Assembly: GCF_009800965.1 (NCBI RefSeq)
Contig: NZ_WUAF01000016.1
Location: forward strand, 18,315-82,314
DNA from: Cognatazoarcus halotolerans
GTDB lineage: Bacteria; Pseudomonadota; Gammaproteobacteria; Burkholderiales; Rhodocyclaceae
Reading direction: 5' to 3'
Length of the DNA: 64,000 nucleotides
Positions within the stretch are counted from its first letter, which is position 1. Every line of letters starts with the position of its first letter. Positions 32,223 through 41,202 of this stretch are shown piece by piece. The notes below the pieces were generated by a model. The model was not told the DNA's origin, ran no database searches, and was given only the letters and a program-made list of their open reading frames with translations. The position numbers and the translations under genes were made by a program.

Positions 32223-34202
32223 ATGGACACAGGGCACAACCACCCCGCCCCGCCGCCCCTCGTCAGCGAACGGCCGTGGCCGGGCCTCGATGCCTTTGAC
32301 GAAGCCGGTGCCGACTTCTTCCATGGCCGCGACAGGGAGACCGCGGCGCTGGCCCGCTGCGTCGAGGATTCGCCGCTGACCGTGTTGTTCGGGCGTTCCG
32401 GCCTCGGCAAGACTTCGCTGCTCAAGGCAGGACTTTTCCCCCGATTGCGCAAACGCGGTTATCTACCGGTACTGGTCCGCCTCGACATCCGCCCCGAGGC
32501 GCCCGCCTTCGATGAACAGCTCGGCGCGGCCCTGTTCGCCGAAATCCGGCAACGCGAAGCCGATGCGCCGACCGCCGTCCCCGGCGAATCGCTTTGGCAA
32601 ACCCTGCACCGCAGCGATTTCGAGTTGTGGAGCAGCCAGAACTACCCACTCACCCCGCTCATCGTCATCGATCAGTTCGAGGAACTGTTCACGCTCGGCC
32701 GTGCGCTCGGGGAGACGGTCGACCGCTTTCGCCTGACGCTGGGCGACCTTGCCGAGAACCGGATTCCCGAACAGCTCGCACGGCGCCTGCAGGACGACCC
32801 GCGTGCGGCGGAAGGCCTCGATCTGCGCAGCCGGCGCTACAAGTTGCTGATCAGCCTGCGCGAGGATTTCCTCGCTGAACTCGAAAGCTGGTGCACCGCG
32901 ATTCCGACGCTGACACGCATGCGCTACCGCCTGCTGCCGATGAGCGCCGCGCAGGCCTTCGATGCCGTCTATGGCAGCGCAGCCAGCCTGATGGACGAAT
33001 CGCTGGCGCGTCGCATCGTCTCCTTCGTTGCGGCGGAACGGCAGACACAGGACGCCGCTGCCGCCAATCCGCCGCCAGTCGGGACGGGTACGGACGACCC
33101 CACCGCGACGATCGAACCCGCGCTGCTGAGCCTCTTCTGCCGGGGCCTCAACGAGCGACGCCTCAAGGCCGGCAATGCACGCTTCGACGCGACCCTGCTC
33201 GACAGCGCCAAGCAAGGCATCATCGCCGACTACTACGCTTCCTGCGTCTCGGACCTGCCCGAAAAGGCCTGCCGCTTCATCGAAGGCGAGCTCATCACCG
33301 AAAAGGGCTACCGCAACAACTTCGCGCGCGAGGACGCGGTGCCTTCGATTCTCAGCGCCGAGCAGCTCGAGAAGCTGGTCGCGCTGCGGCTCCTGCGGGT
33401 CGAAACGCGCCTCGGCGTGCAGCGCATCGAGCTGACTCATGATCTGCTCACGCGCGTGGTCCGCGAGCACCGCGACCGGCGCCGCGCCGAGGACGAGAAG
33501 GCCGAAATCGCGAAGCGTGCCGAAACTGCACGCCAGGCAGAGGAGCTGCGCAGGCTGCAGGCCGAAGCCAGGGCCGGGCGCCGCTTCCGGATTCTTGCCG
33601 GCGCGCTGGCCCTGAGCCTGGTCGCGGCGGTGTGGCAGGGATGGACCGCGCTGAAGCAGCGTGAAATCGCGGTCGAGGCGAGGAAGCTCGCCGTGGCGCA
33701 GCGCGAAACCGCGGAGAACGCGGCAAACGAAGCTGCCCGTGCCCAGGCCGAAGAAGCCAGGCAGCGCAAGCTCGCGGAGCAACGGCTCGAACATATCGTC
33801 GCCGGACTGCGTCTCAAGCAGGCGGTGCTCTCCGGCGATTCGGCCAGGATCGCGCAATACCTCGATTCGGATCTGGCCGAAACCAGAGTGAAATTCGGCG
33901 CCAGTGCGCGATATCTCAACTACCGCAACCCGGCGGGTCAGAAAGTGTACGAGTTTTCCCTGTACCCGGAGGCCGGGACGCTACCAAAGGACAAGGCCTC
34001 GGTAGGGCTGGTCACCTACTGGATGAATCACCCGACCTTCAAGAACTCATTGCTGACCGCGGGTCCGCAACAGTCCTTTACCGCGCGCTACACGGGCTGG
34101 GGATGTCTCCATACCGTGATCGCGCTGATCGAGTATGTCGACCCGGACAAGCCCCCGCGGATCGCCAGCTTCGACATGTGCGATCACATGCGGACCGAGT
34201 GA
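32223..34202 (+). CDS. nSTAND1-like NTPase with membrane helix and coiled coils
   Basis: A 659-residue protein. The N-terminal NTPase domain has FFHGRDRE, Walker A G57RSGLGKT64 and Walker B LIVIDQFEELF (D150, E153-E154), the pattern of the nSTAND1 group of signalling ATPases. A winged-helix-like region includes RVETRLGVQRIELTHDLLTRVVREH (about 390-425). A charged helix, a transmembrane helix (about 455-475) and a long coiled coil (478-535, rich in A, E, R and Q) follow. The C-terminal domain of about 120 residues, with FSLYPEAGTLPKDK and KNSLLTAG, has no recognised family and may be the sensor. It starts one base after the SIR2-TIR gene. Typical WD40 or TPR repeats of STANDs are absent. Confidence 0.8.
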   Translation: MDTGHNHPAPPPLVSERPWPGLDAFDEAGADFFHGRDRETAALARCVEDSPLTVLFGRSGLGKTSLLKAGLFPRLRKRGYLPVLVRLDIRPEAPAFDEQLGAALFAEIRQREADAPTAVPGESLWQTLHRSDFELWSSQNYPLTPLIVIDQFEELFTLGRALGETVDRFRLTLGDLAENRIPEQLARRLQDDPRAAEGLDLRSRRYKLLISLREDFLAELESWCTAIPTLTRMRYRLLPMSAAQAFDAVYGSAASLMDESLARRIVSFVAAERQTQDAAAANPPPVGTGTDDPTATIEPALLSLFCRGLNERRLKAGNARFDATLLDSAKQGIIADYYASCVSDLPEKACRFIEGELITEKGYRNNFAREDAVPSILSAEQLEKLVALRLLRVETRLGVQRIELTHDLLTRVVREHRDRRRAEDEKAEIAKRAETARQAEELRRLQAEARAGRRFRILAGALALSLVAAVWQGWTALKQREIAVEARKLAVAQRETAENAANEAARAQAEEARQRKLAEQRLEHIVAGLRLKQAVLSGDSARIAQYLDSDLAETRVKFGASARYLNYRNPAGQKVYEFSLYPEAGTLPKDKASVGLVTYWMNHPTFKNSLLTAGPQQSFTARYTGWGCLHTVIALIEYVDPDKPPRIASFDMCDHMRTE

Positions 34203-34217
34203 TACCAGCCGCCCCTG

Positions 34218-34838
34218 TCAGGACGCGGCGTCCAGGACCATGTCCCACCTCGCCTGCAACGGCGTACCGGCGGCACCCGGTGCGAACGATGCGGTCACCA
34301 GCGGCCGGCGCTCGACCGCGATGCTGCGATAGAGGAAGTCCTCCGCGTTGCGCGGTTCGTCCGCGACGTAGAGCTGGGTCACGAAGGGCTCGCGCCCAGC
34401 CGGGAACACCGCCACATGGATGTGCGGCGTACGCCCCGGATAAGGTACCGGGCGAATGGTGAGAAAACGGTAACGGCCGTCGGCATCGCTCACCGTGCGT
34501 CCGAAGCCCTGGAAGCCCGGGTCGATCGGCCCTCGCCCCCCGTCGCGGGGATGACGGTAGCGTCCGTTGGCATCGCACTGCCAGATCTCGATGCGCGTCG
34601 CAGCCAGCGGACGACCGTCGGAATCGAGCAGGCGCCCCGACAGATCAGTGATGGCGCCCCTGGCCGGCGCCGGTTGGCCTTCCACGTGGACCAGGTCGTT
34701 GTCCCGGTCGAGCGGCAACTCAACCGGGTAGAACGGCCCCGCGGTCTGGCGGGGAGTCGGCAATGCAGCTCGCGCAAGACCCGGCACACCGAGCAGGGCG
34801 GCGGCTCCGAACATCACGCGACGACGATTTTCCAGCAT
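34218..34838 (-). CDS. intradiol ring-cleavage dioxygenase family protein, Tat-exported
   Basis: A 206-residue protein with a twin-arginine-type signal (ENRRRVMFGAAALLG) and a protocatechuate 3,4-dioxygenase-like beta sandwich. The four iron ligands can be placed as Y94 (GRYRHP), Y133 (RPVPYPGR), H139 and H141 (TPHIHV), so the site is complete. TAGPFYP near residue 32 is a further hallmark. Secreted members of this family are known, but their substrates are mostly unproven. The start with a GGAG leader gives a proper signal peptide. It converges with the STAND gene and diverges from the MBL-fold gene. Confidence 0.85.
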   Translation of the reverse strand: MLENRRRVMFGAAALLGVPGLARAALPTPRQTAGPFYPVELPLDRDNDLVHVEGQPAPARGAITDLSGRLLDSDGRPLAATRIEIWQCDANGRYRHPRDGGRGPIDPGFQGFGRTVSDADGRYRFLTIRPVPYPGRTPHIHVAVFPAGREPFVTQLYVADEPRNAEDFLYRSIAVERRPLVTASFAPGAAGTPLQARWDMVLDAAS

Positions 34839-35058
34839 CTCCAGGGCTCCGGCGATTGCACTCCTGCAATAGAGTGCGGCCCACGCGAAAGGGTTCGCGC
34901 CGCGGTTACCGGCGTTCGATGACAGACGCTTGGCAGCCGCCTCGACTCCCGATAATGTACGCGCCACGCGGCCGTCTCGGTTCGAGCAGCCCGACAGCGC
35001 TCATACAGGCACGCGCCCACACGCAGGCGGCCATCCCTCTCAATCCAGGAGAACTCCA

Positions 35059-36054
35059 ATGCATCGCGACACCTTGCGTCCCATTCGCCGCGCCCGCTTG
35101 ATCGCCAGTCTCGTGCTGGCCTGCACCGCGGGCTTCGGCGCCGCCACGCCCGCCCTCGCGGAGGCCCCGCAGCAACTCACCCAGGTCCCCGGTTACTACC
35201 GCACCACCCTGGGAAAATTCGAGATCACCGCGCTCTACGACGGCCCCTTCGGGATGGACCCCAAGGTGCTCAAGTACACCTCGCAGCGCGATATCCAGCG
35301 GCTCTTTGCGAAAATGTTCGTCAATAGTCCACCGGTGCAGACGGCGGTGAACGCCTTCCTGGTGAATACCGGCAGCAAGCTGATCCTGGTCGACACCGGC
35401 GCTGCGAAGCTCTTCGGGCCGCAACTCGGCAACGTGGTGGAGAATCTGCGGGCCGCGGGTTATCGGCCCGAGCAGGTCGACATCGTGCTGCTCACCCACC
35501 TGCACGGCGACCACGTCAACGGCCTCGTCGGCCCCGCCGGCGAGCGCGTCTTCGCCAATGCCCAGGTGTTTTCCTCCGAGGCCGACAACGCCTTCTGGCT
35601 GAGTGCCGAGGTCGCCGCCAAGGCCGCCCCCGAGATGCAGGGTTTCTTCAAGATGTCGCGCGACGCCGCAGCGCCCTACATCGCCAGCGGCCAGTGGAAG
35701 ACCTTCACGGGCGAGCAGGAACTCGCGCCGGGCATCCACAGCGTCGACACCCACGGCCACACCCCCGGCCACACCAGCTACCTGCTTGACGACGGCGGAG
35801 AGAAGCTGCTGATCCTCGGCGATATCGTGCACAACCACGCGGTCCAGTTCGCGCGGCCCGAGACCGCGATCGAGTTCGATGTCGACCCGAAGCAGGCGGT
35901 GGCAGCACGCAAGAAGACCTTCCAGTGGGCTGCCAAAGAGCGCTTCATGGTGGCCGGCATGCACCTGCCCTTCCCTGGCCTCGGCCACGTCCGCAAGGAC
36001 GGCAAGGCCTTCGCATGGGTACCCGCCGAATTCGCACCGGTCGAGAAAAAATAG
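35059..36054 (+). CDS. secreted metallo-beta-lactamase-fold hydrolase
   Basis: A 331-residue protein with an N-terminal signal peptide (cleavage likely after ALAEA, near residue 36). The metal motifs are complete: THLHGDHVNG, THGHTPGHTSY, LGDIVHNH and GMHLPFPG, giving a binuclear metal site. It resembles quorum-quenching lactonase-like or other secreted MBL hydrolases; the substrate cannot be told from sequence. A GGAGAA leader precedes the ATG. The gst-like gene follows after 83 bases. Confidence 0.88.
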   Translation: MHRDTLRPIRRARLIASLVLACTAGFGAATPALAEAPQQLTQVPGYYRTTLGKFEITALYDGPFGMDPKVLKYTSQRDIQRLFAKMFVNSPPVQTAVNAFLVNTGSKLILVDTGAAKLFGPQLGNVVENLRAAGYRPEQVDIVLLTHLHGDHVNGLVGPAGERVFANAQVFSSEADNAFWLSAEVAAKAAPEMQGFFKMSRDAAAPYIASGQWKTFTGEQELAPGIHSVDTHGHTPGHTSYLLDDGGEKLLILGDIVHNHAVQFARPETAIEFDVDPKQAVAARKKTFQWAAKERFMVAGMHLPFPGLGHVRKDGKAFAWVPAEFAPVEKK

Positions 36055-36137
36055 CCCCGGGGTCGCGACCACGACGCGGCGACCGGGCACCCTGCCCGGC
36101 CGCATCGCCCCCCAACGCTGACAGAGAGAAAAACACA

Positions 36138-36821
36138 ATGATCAGGTTCTACTACTCACCGGCCCCGAATCCCGCCAAGGTCGCGCTCTTCCTCGAGGAA
36201 GCCGGCCTCGCCTACGAAACCATCGCGGTGGACACCCGCAAGGGCGAGCAACACGAGGCCGCCTTCAAGGCCATCAACCCCAATGCCAAGGTTCCGGTGA
36301 TCGAGGACGGCGAAACGGTGATCTTCGACAGCAACGCGATCCTGCTCTATCTCGCCGAAAAGACCGGCAGATTCATGCCCACGGATCTCGCGGCGCGCGG
36401 CCCGATGTATTCCTGGCTGATGTTCGTCGCAAGCGGCATCGGACCGTTCAGCGGTCAGGCGGTGCACTTCAAGCACTACGCGCCGGGCGAACATCCCTAC
36501 GCACTCAACCGCTACGACTTCGAAGCATGGCGTCACTGGCGAATCATCGATGAGCGGCTTGCCGCACAGCCCTACATGCTCGGCGCGGACTACAGCGTGG
36601 TCGACATGGCGGTGTGGGGCTGGGCACGAGCGGTGCCCTTCGTGCTCGGCGAGGAAGCCTGGAAGGCGCTGCCGAACGTCAAGCGCCTGCTCGACGAAAT
36701 CAACGCCCGTCCGGCTGCGCAGCGCGCCGAAGCGCTCAAGGCGCGCTTCACCTTCAAGGCCGAAATGGACGACGAGGCGCGCAAGGCGATGTTCCCGCAG
36801 AACGCACGCCTGCCAGGCTGA
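36138..36821 (+). CDS. glutathione S-transferase family protein (YfcG/Ure2p-like)
   Basis: A 227-residue protein with an N-terminal thioredoxin-like domain (FYYSPAPNPAKVALFLEE; NAKVPVIEDG; FDSNAILLYLAE, the glutathione-binding ESxAI-like segment) and an all-helical C-terminal domain. The overall pattern fits the nu-class/YfcG disulphide-bond oxidoreductases. Asn or Thr near the N-terminus, rather than Tyr, is probably used for activation. It has a weak AGAGAG leader and probably shares a transcript with the upstream MBL-fold gene. Confidence 0.85.
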   Translation: MIRFYYSPAPNPAKVALFLEEAGLAYETIAVDTRKGEQHEAAFKAINPNAKVPVIEDGETVIFDSNAILLYLAEKTGRFMPTDLAARGPMYSWLMFVASGIGPFSGQAVHFKHYAPGEHPYALNRYDFEAWRHWRIIDERLAAQPYMLGADYSVVDMAVWGWARAVPFVLGEEAWKALPNVKRLLDEINARPAAQRAEALKARFTFKAEMDDEARKAMFPQNARLPG

Positions 36822-36826
36822 ATCAG

Positions 36827-36869
36827 GCTGCGGCGGAGCCCGCCATGCCCGCATGGCGCCCGCCGCAGC
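36827..36869. terminator. nested stem-loops between convergent genes
   Basis: GCTGCGGCGG (36827-36836) pairs with CCGCCGCAGC (36860-36869), and inside it GCCATGC pairs with GCATGGC (36842-36857). It lies between the convergent gst-like and attH-like genes and could end transcription from both sides, though neither side has a U-tract. Confidence 0.5.
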
Positions 36870-36874
36870 GTTCC

Positions 36875-37933
36875 TCACATCTCGAGCCGCTGCGCGTAGC
36901 CGGTCATCTCGAGATAGCCGCGGCCGACCTCCCGGCCGCCCTCGAAAACCCTGACCGCCCCCTCCCAGTAGATCGCCCCGGTACTGCGGCGGCTGTCGAG
37001 TTCCTGGTCGTCCATCAGCGGCCGCAGCTCTAGTTCGCGATCTCCGGCGCGTACTCGCCAGGCCACCACATACTCGACATTGGTCCGTGGCGAACGCCAG
37101 CGGCGCAGCGGTGTGAAGCTCACCGCTTCACGGTCGAGCGCGCGGTCGCGGCCCATCGCATCGCGCAGCGTCCCCGCGGACCACAGCGCGTCGCCCGTGC
37201 GATCGTGCATCCTGAAGGCCATCAAGGCGCCGCCGTCGTCGAGGTTGACGCCAATCCAGTCCCAGCCGCTCGCACCCGCCGGCATGTATTCCGAGGACCA
37301 CTCCTGGTCCAGCCAGGCCTTGCCGCTCACCGCATGCTCGCGCCCGTCGATCGACAGCGTACCGCGCACCGCGAGTTGCGGCCGGCTGTAGTAGTAGCTG
37401 GCGTTCGCTGGATCCGGCGCCTTCTGGCTGAAGCCCTTGTCGCCGTTGAGCATCGCCGGCTGTGTCGGCGTCAACTCCAGGCGGTATGCGAAATCCTGCC
37501 CGTTCGCTTCGGCCACATAGCTTCCGTCGGCTTCCTCTAGCCGCCAGTTGCCGACCCAGGCATGGGTACGGTCACGCGCCGCACCAGCAAGCGCGCCCGA
37601 GGCGCGCGCGCTGCGCTGCGCATGCAGCAGCCGGCCGTGCTTGGCATCCGCCACCGCGGCGTGCGCAAGGATGAGCTGGGCCGGACTGAAGCGCCCCGGC
37701 GCATCTTCGCCGATGCCGCTGCGCACCCTGAAAAAGGTGATCTGGAAGCCGCGCTCCGCACCGGTCTCGTCCTTGATCCAGCCAGTGACATACCACCACT
37801 CGGTGCGGAAATCCGGGTGCGCACCCGAGTCGGCCGGCAGCTCGATGGTCCGACCGGGAAGCACCGGCGGGTAGTCCACTGCACGAACCAGTGGCGCGAC
37901 CAGGAGCAGCAGGACGCACAGCAAGGCGCGCAT
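36875..37933 (-). CDS. AttH/carotenoid 1,2-hydratase-like lipocalin-fold protein
   Basis: A 352-residue protein with a signal peptide (about residues 1-18). It has the AttH/CrtC-like signatures ADSGAHPDFRTEWWYVTGW, GFQITFFRVRSG and GKAWLDQEWSSEYMP, which define the two tandem lipocalin-like domains of this family. Such proteins are encoded with FtsX-type ABC exporters and are thought to work in the periplasm on a lipid or hydrophobic substrate. Its start overlaps the permease stop codon (TGATG), and it is the last gene of the ATPase-permease-AttH operon. Confidence 0.88.
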   Translation of the reverse strand: MRALLCVLLLLVAPLVRAVDYPPVLPGRTIELPADSGAHPDFRTEWWYVTGWIKDETGAERGFQITFFRVRSGIGEDAPGRFSPAQLILAHAAVADAKHGRLLHAQRSARASGALAGAARDRTHAWVGNWRLEEADGSYVAEANGQDFAYRLELTPTQPAMLNGDKGFSQKAPDPANASYYYSRPQLAVRGTLSIDGREHAVSGKAWLDQEWSSEYMPAGASGWDWIGVNLDDGGALMAFRMHDRTGDALWSAGTLRDAMGRDRALDREAVSFTPLRRWRSPRTNVEYVVAWRVRAGDRELELRPLMDDQELDSRRSTGAIYWEGAVRVFEGGREVGRGYLEMTGYAQRLEM

Positions 37934-40425
37934 CACCAGTCCTCCTTCACCGCCATCACCGCCTCCTGGCGCATCGCCTGGCGGCCGGCGAGCACCGCGG
38001 CCAGCGCGGCGAGCAGCACCAGCGTGAGGCAAAAGATCGCCAGCGAGGCGAAGGGGATGCGGATATCCATGCTCCAGTGGAAGCTCTGCCGGTTGACCAC
38101 CTCGATCAGCACCAGCGAGATCGCGCCGCCCACCGCCAGCCCGCCCAGCGCCCCGGCACCCGCGGTGAGCGCCCCTTCGGTGGCGAGCATCAGCCCCACC
38201 TGGCGACGGGTGAGGCCGATGTGGCGCAGCATGCCGAACTCCCTGCGCCGCGCCGCGGCCAGCGCGGCAAAGCTCGCCGCCACACCGAAAAGGCCGATCA
38301 CCACCGCGACCGCCTCTAGCAGATAGGTCACCGCAAAGGTGCGGTCGAAGATGCGCAGGCTCACCGCGCGGATCTCGCCCGCCTGGGCCAGCTCCAGCGT
38401 CTGCGCGCCGAAACGTTCGCGGAGCCGCGCCGCCACCGCGCTGGCGGTCTCGCCGTCGGCAAGATGGAGCGCGGCATCGTTGGCGAGCGGATCGCCACTC
38501 AGCGCGCGGTAGCGCTCGATGGGGATCATGATCGCGCCGCTCTGGCGGGCGTAGTCGCGCCACACCCCAGCCACCACGAAATCGTGCGGGCTTCCGGCGA
38601 GCGGCAGGCGCAGCGTGTCGCCCGGCGCATAGCCGAACAGATCGGCCACTGCCTCCGATATCCACACCGGCGAGCTTGTTTTCACCTGCCTGCCGACCAG
38701 CGGCAGCTCGCGACCGTCAGGGCTCAACGATCGGGCGATCAACATCACCGGCGGATGGTCGGCCGACAGGCGCACCGTGTCGTGGCGGATGAAATCGGCC
38801 CGTGCCACGCCGGGCGTACCGGCAATACGGGCCTGCGCGGCAGCATCGAAATAACCGCTGCTGCCAGCCCGCGCACCGCGCACATAGAGCTCGGCCGGCA
38901 GGATGCGGGCGAGCCAGTCGTCGACCGAGTCACGGAACGAGGCAACCATGATCGCCATCGCCACCGCCAGCGCGGCGCTCGCCAGCACGCCCGCGCCGGC
39001 CACCACCACGTGCCCCGGAACCGCGGCGAGCCGCGCGCGCGCCAAGGCAATCGGCACCGCCCGCAGCGGCGCCAGCAGGGCACTCAGATTGGCCGCGAGC
39101 TGCGGCAGCACGAACACTCCGGCCGCAAGCAGCAGCGCCACTGCGACATAACCACCCACCGGGATGCCCTGCCAGGCCGGCGCGAGGCACGCCACTGCAG
39201 CAAGCGCCGCCGCGCCCACCGCCCACCCCGGATGCCGCCGAGCGCCGGCAAGTCCCGTGGCGTCGCCACCGGCCTTGAGCGCCAGCGCAGGCGACACCTC
39301 CGCCGCCTCGCGCGCCGGCAGCCACGCGCCGGCCATGCCGGCCAGCACCCCGAGCACCAGGAACACCGCGGCCACCGCCGGCTCGAAGGCCAGCCGCGGG
39401 CTAATGCCGGCGAAATAACCCGCTCCGAGGTCGCCGCCGAGCAGCTTGAGCGCCGCCGCGGCGAGCCCATAGCCCAGCGCCACCCCGGCGAGCCCGCCGA
39501 CGACGCCGACGATCGCGCCCTCGGCCAGCAGCCAGCGCATCAGCTCGCCGCGCGCCAGGCCGATGGCGCGCAGGAAGGCAAACTCGGTGCGGCGCCGCAC
39601 CACCGACAAGGCCTGCGTCGAAAACACCAGGAAGCCGCCGGTGACCAGCGCGATGACCGCCAGCATGGTGAGATTGACCCGGTAGGACCGCGACAGCCCC
39701 GCTGCCTGCGCCCGCGCCGTCTCGGGTGCGAGCAGTTGAACGCCGGCCGGCATCAACGGCGCCAGCGCCTCGCGGCCGGCGGCAAGCCCCAGCCCCTCGC
39801 GCAGGCGCAGGTCGATGCGCGAGAGCCGGCCGCGCAGGCCGAAGTGGCGCTGCACCGCGTCGATGTCCATCACCGCCACCTGCTGGCCGGCCATGCCAGG
39901 CACGCCGCCCGCCACCTTGAGCGCCAACGGTTCGAGCCCGGCCTGCAGGGTCAGCGTCCCGCCGAGCGCGAGACCCAGCGCCTGCATGGCCCCGGGCGAG
40001 AGGAAGACCGAATCCGGGGTAAGCGTCACCAGGCGCCCTTGGCCCTCGCCGGGCTGCGGCATCAGCGCCGGCTGCACCTCGCCGAGCCGGAACACGTCCA
40101 CGCCAATCAGCCGCAGGCTGCGCTCGTCGCCGAACAGCCGCGCATCGACCTCGAGCAAGGGGCTGGCCGCGGCCACCTCGGGGCGCAGCGCCACGGTCTC
40201 GAACAAGGCATCGTCGAAGCCGCCGCGCGGGCCGACGATCTGCAGGTCAGCCTCGCCCGAGAGCGTGCGCATGCCGTGGTCGAACTCGTCGAGCGCCGCA
40301 TCGTGGATCACCTGCACCGCCACACCAAGCGCGATGCCGAGTGCAATTGCGAGGATCGACAGCAGAGTGGTGAGCCGCCGGGCGCCGAGGCTGCCGAGGA
40401 ACACCGGTGCGAGCGCCCGTCTCAT
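37933..40425 (-). CDS. ABC transporter permease, FtsX/MacB-type with two core domains
   Basis: An 830-residue membrane protein with an N-terminal helix (LTTLLSILAIALGIALGVAV), a large periplasmic region, and two FtsX-type blocks of three to four helices (about 265-410 and 710-830). The layout matches the single-chain double-FtsX permeases associated with an LolD-like ATPase. These systems transfer lipids, lipoproteins or peptides across or out of the inner membrane. The ATG at 40425 overlaps the ATPase stop by four bases, so a longer frame upstream is rejected. The Gly/Ala-rich segments and very high GC give a long antisense frame which is not a gene. Confidence 0.9.
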   Translation of the reverse strand: MRRALAPVFLGSLGARRLTTLLSILAIALGIALGVAVQVIHDAALDEFDHGMRTLSGEADLQIVGPRGGFDDALFETVALRPEVAAASPLLEVDARLFGDERSLRLIGVDVFRLGEVQPALMPQPGEGQGRLVTLTPDSVFLSPGAMQALGLALGGTLTLQAGLEPLALKVAGGVPGMAGQQVAVMDIDAVQRHFGLRGRLSRIDLRLREGLGLAAGREALAPLMPAGVQLLAPETARAQAAGLSRSYRVNLTMLAVIALVTGGFLVFSTQALSVVRRRTEFAFLRAIGLARGELMRWLLAEGAIVGVVGGLAGVALGYGLAAAALKLLGGDLGAGYFAGISPRLAFEPAVAAVFLVLGVLAGMAGAWLPAREAAEVSPALALKAGGDATGLAGARRHPGWAVGAAALAAVACLAPAWQGIPVGGYVAVALLLAAGVFVLPQLAANLSALLAPLRAVPIALARARLAAVPGHVVVAGAGVLASAALAVAMAIMVASFRDSVDDWLARILPAELYVRGARAGSSGYFDAAAQARIAGTPGVARADFIRHDTVRLSADHPPVMLIARSLSPDGRELPLVGRQVKTSSPVWISEAVADLFGYAPGDTLRLPLAGSPHDFVVAGVWRDYARQSGAIMIPIERYRALSGDPLANDAALHLADGETASAVAARLRERFGAQTLELAQAGEIRAVSLRIFDRTFAVTYLLEAVAVVIGLFGVAASFAALAAARRREFGMLRHIGLTRRQVGLMLATEGALTAGAGALGGLAVGGAISLVLIEVVNRQSFHWSMDIRIPFASLAIFCLTLVLLAALAAVLAGRQAMRQEAVMAVKEDW

Positions 40426-41099
40426 TGCGTGTTCGTGACCGGCACCAGGGCGTCGCCGGTGAGCCGCAGTACGCGGTCCGCGGTCGCAGCGGCCTCGTGC
40501 GAGTGAGTAACGAGGATGCCGATGGCGCCCGCCGCACGCACGCGCTCCCGCAGCAGCGCCAGCACCTGGCCGGCCCGGTGCGGGTCGAGGTTGCCGGTAG
40601 GTTCGTCCGCCAGCACCAGCCGCGGCTTGTGCACCAGCGCCCGCGCAATCGCCACCCGCTGCAATTCGCCGCCGGAGAGTTCGCGCGGCCACCCCGCTTC
40701 GCGCCCCGCCAGGCCGACCGCGGCCAGCATCTCGCTCGCCGCACGCATGCTCGATGCGTCCTGCTGCCCCTGCAACCACAGGGGCAAAGCCACGTTCTGG
40801 GCCAGCGTCAGGTGCGGCAGCACATGAAAGGCCTGGAAGACGAAGCCCAGTCGGTCGCGACGCCAGCGCGTCAGGCCATCATCGTCCAGCGTCGACAGAT
40901 CGGTTCCCGATAGCTTGACGGTGCCGCCGTCCGGTCGGTCCAGCCCGGCCACAAGGTTGAGCAGGGTGGACTTGCCGACGCCGGATTCGCCAACGATGGC
41001 CACATATTCGCCGGCCTCGAGGCGCAGATCGACCCGGTCGAGTACGGTGCGGCCGCCCGGACCGCCGAAGCGGCGTGTCAGCTGTGAGAGTTCGAGCAT
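40422..41099 (-). CDS. ABC transporter ATP-binding protein, LolD-like
   Basis: A 225-residue ATPase: Walker A GESGVGKST, Q-loop VFQAFHVLP, signature LSGGELQRVAIARAL, Walker B LVLADEPTGNLD and the H-loop VTHSHE. This is the LolD/MacB/FtsE class that partners FtsX-type permeases. It is the first gene of the three-gene operon with the permease and AttH-like protein and overlaps the permease start by four bases. The substrate is unknown. Confidence 0.93.
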   Translation of the reverse strand: MLELSQLTRRFGGPGGRTVLDRVDLRLEAGEYVAIVGESGVGKSTLLNLVAGLDRPDGGTVKLSGTDLSTLDDDGLTRWRRDRLGFVFQAFHVLPHLTLAQNVALPLWLQGQQDASSMRAASEMLAAVGLAGREAGWPRELSGGELQRVAIARALVHKPRLVLADEPTGNLDPHRAGQVLALLRERVRAAGAIGILVTHSHEAAATADRVLRLTGDALVPVTNTQ

Positions 41100-41202
41100 G
41101 CGTGCGGGCAGGCCTCATCTGAAGGGGGTTTGATTGCCGGTGCCACGATGACGCGTGATGCCCCTTGGGAGCCGTCCGGCGCGGGATAGACTGCGCCTTG
41201 CA

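Noticed and set aside
29917..34202. Genomic island integrated at tRNA-Leu carrying the SIR2-TIR/STAND pair
   Set aside because: No integrase, no direct repeat of the tRNA 3' end and no composition break were seen; the tRNA 3' end also points away from the pair.
38464..40506. 680-residue plus-strand reading frame antisense to the FtsX-type permease
   Set aside because: It is Arg/Gln/His-rich without domains, a shadow of GC-rich coding on the other strand where the permease has clear membrane helices and overlaps its operon neighbours.
40426..40779. N-terminal extension of the ABC permease to 948 residues
   Set aside because: It lies over the ATPase gene, is Ala/Arg/Gly-rich without homology, and ATG 40425 is in the normal four-base overlap.
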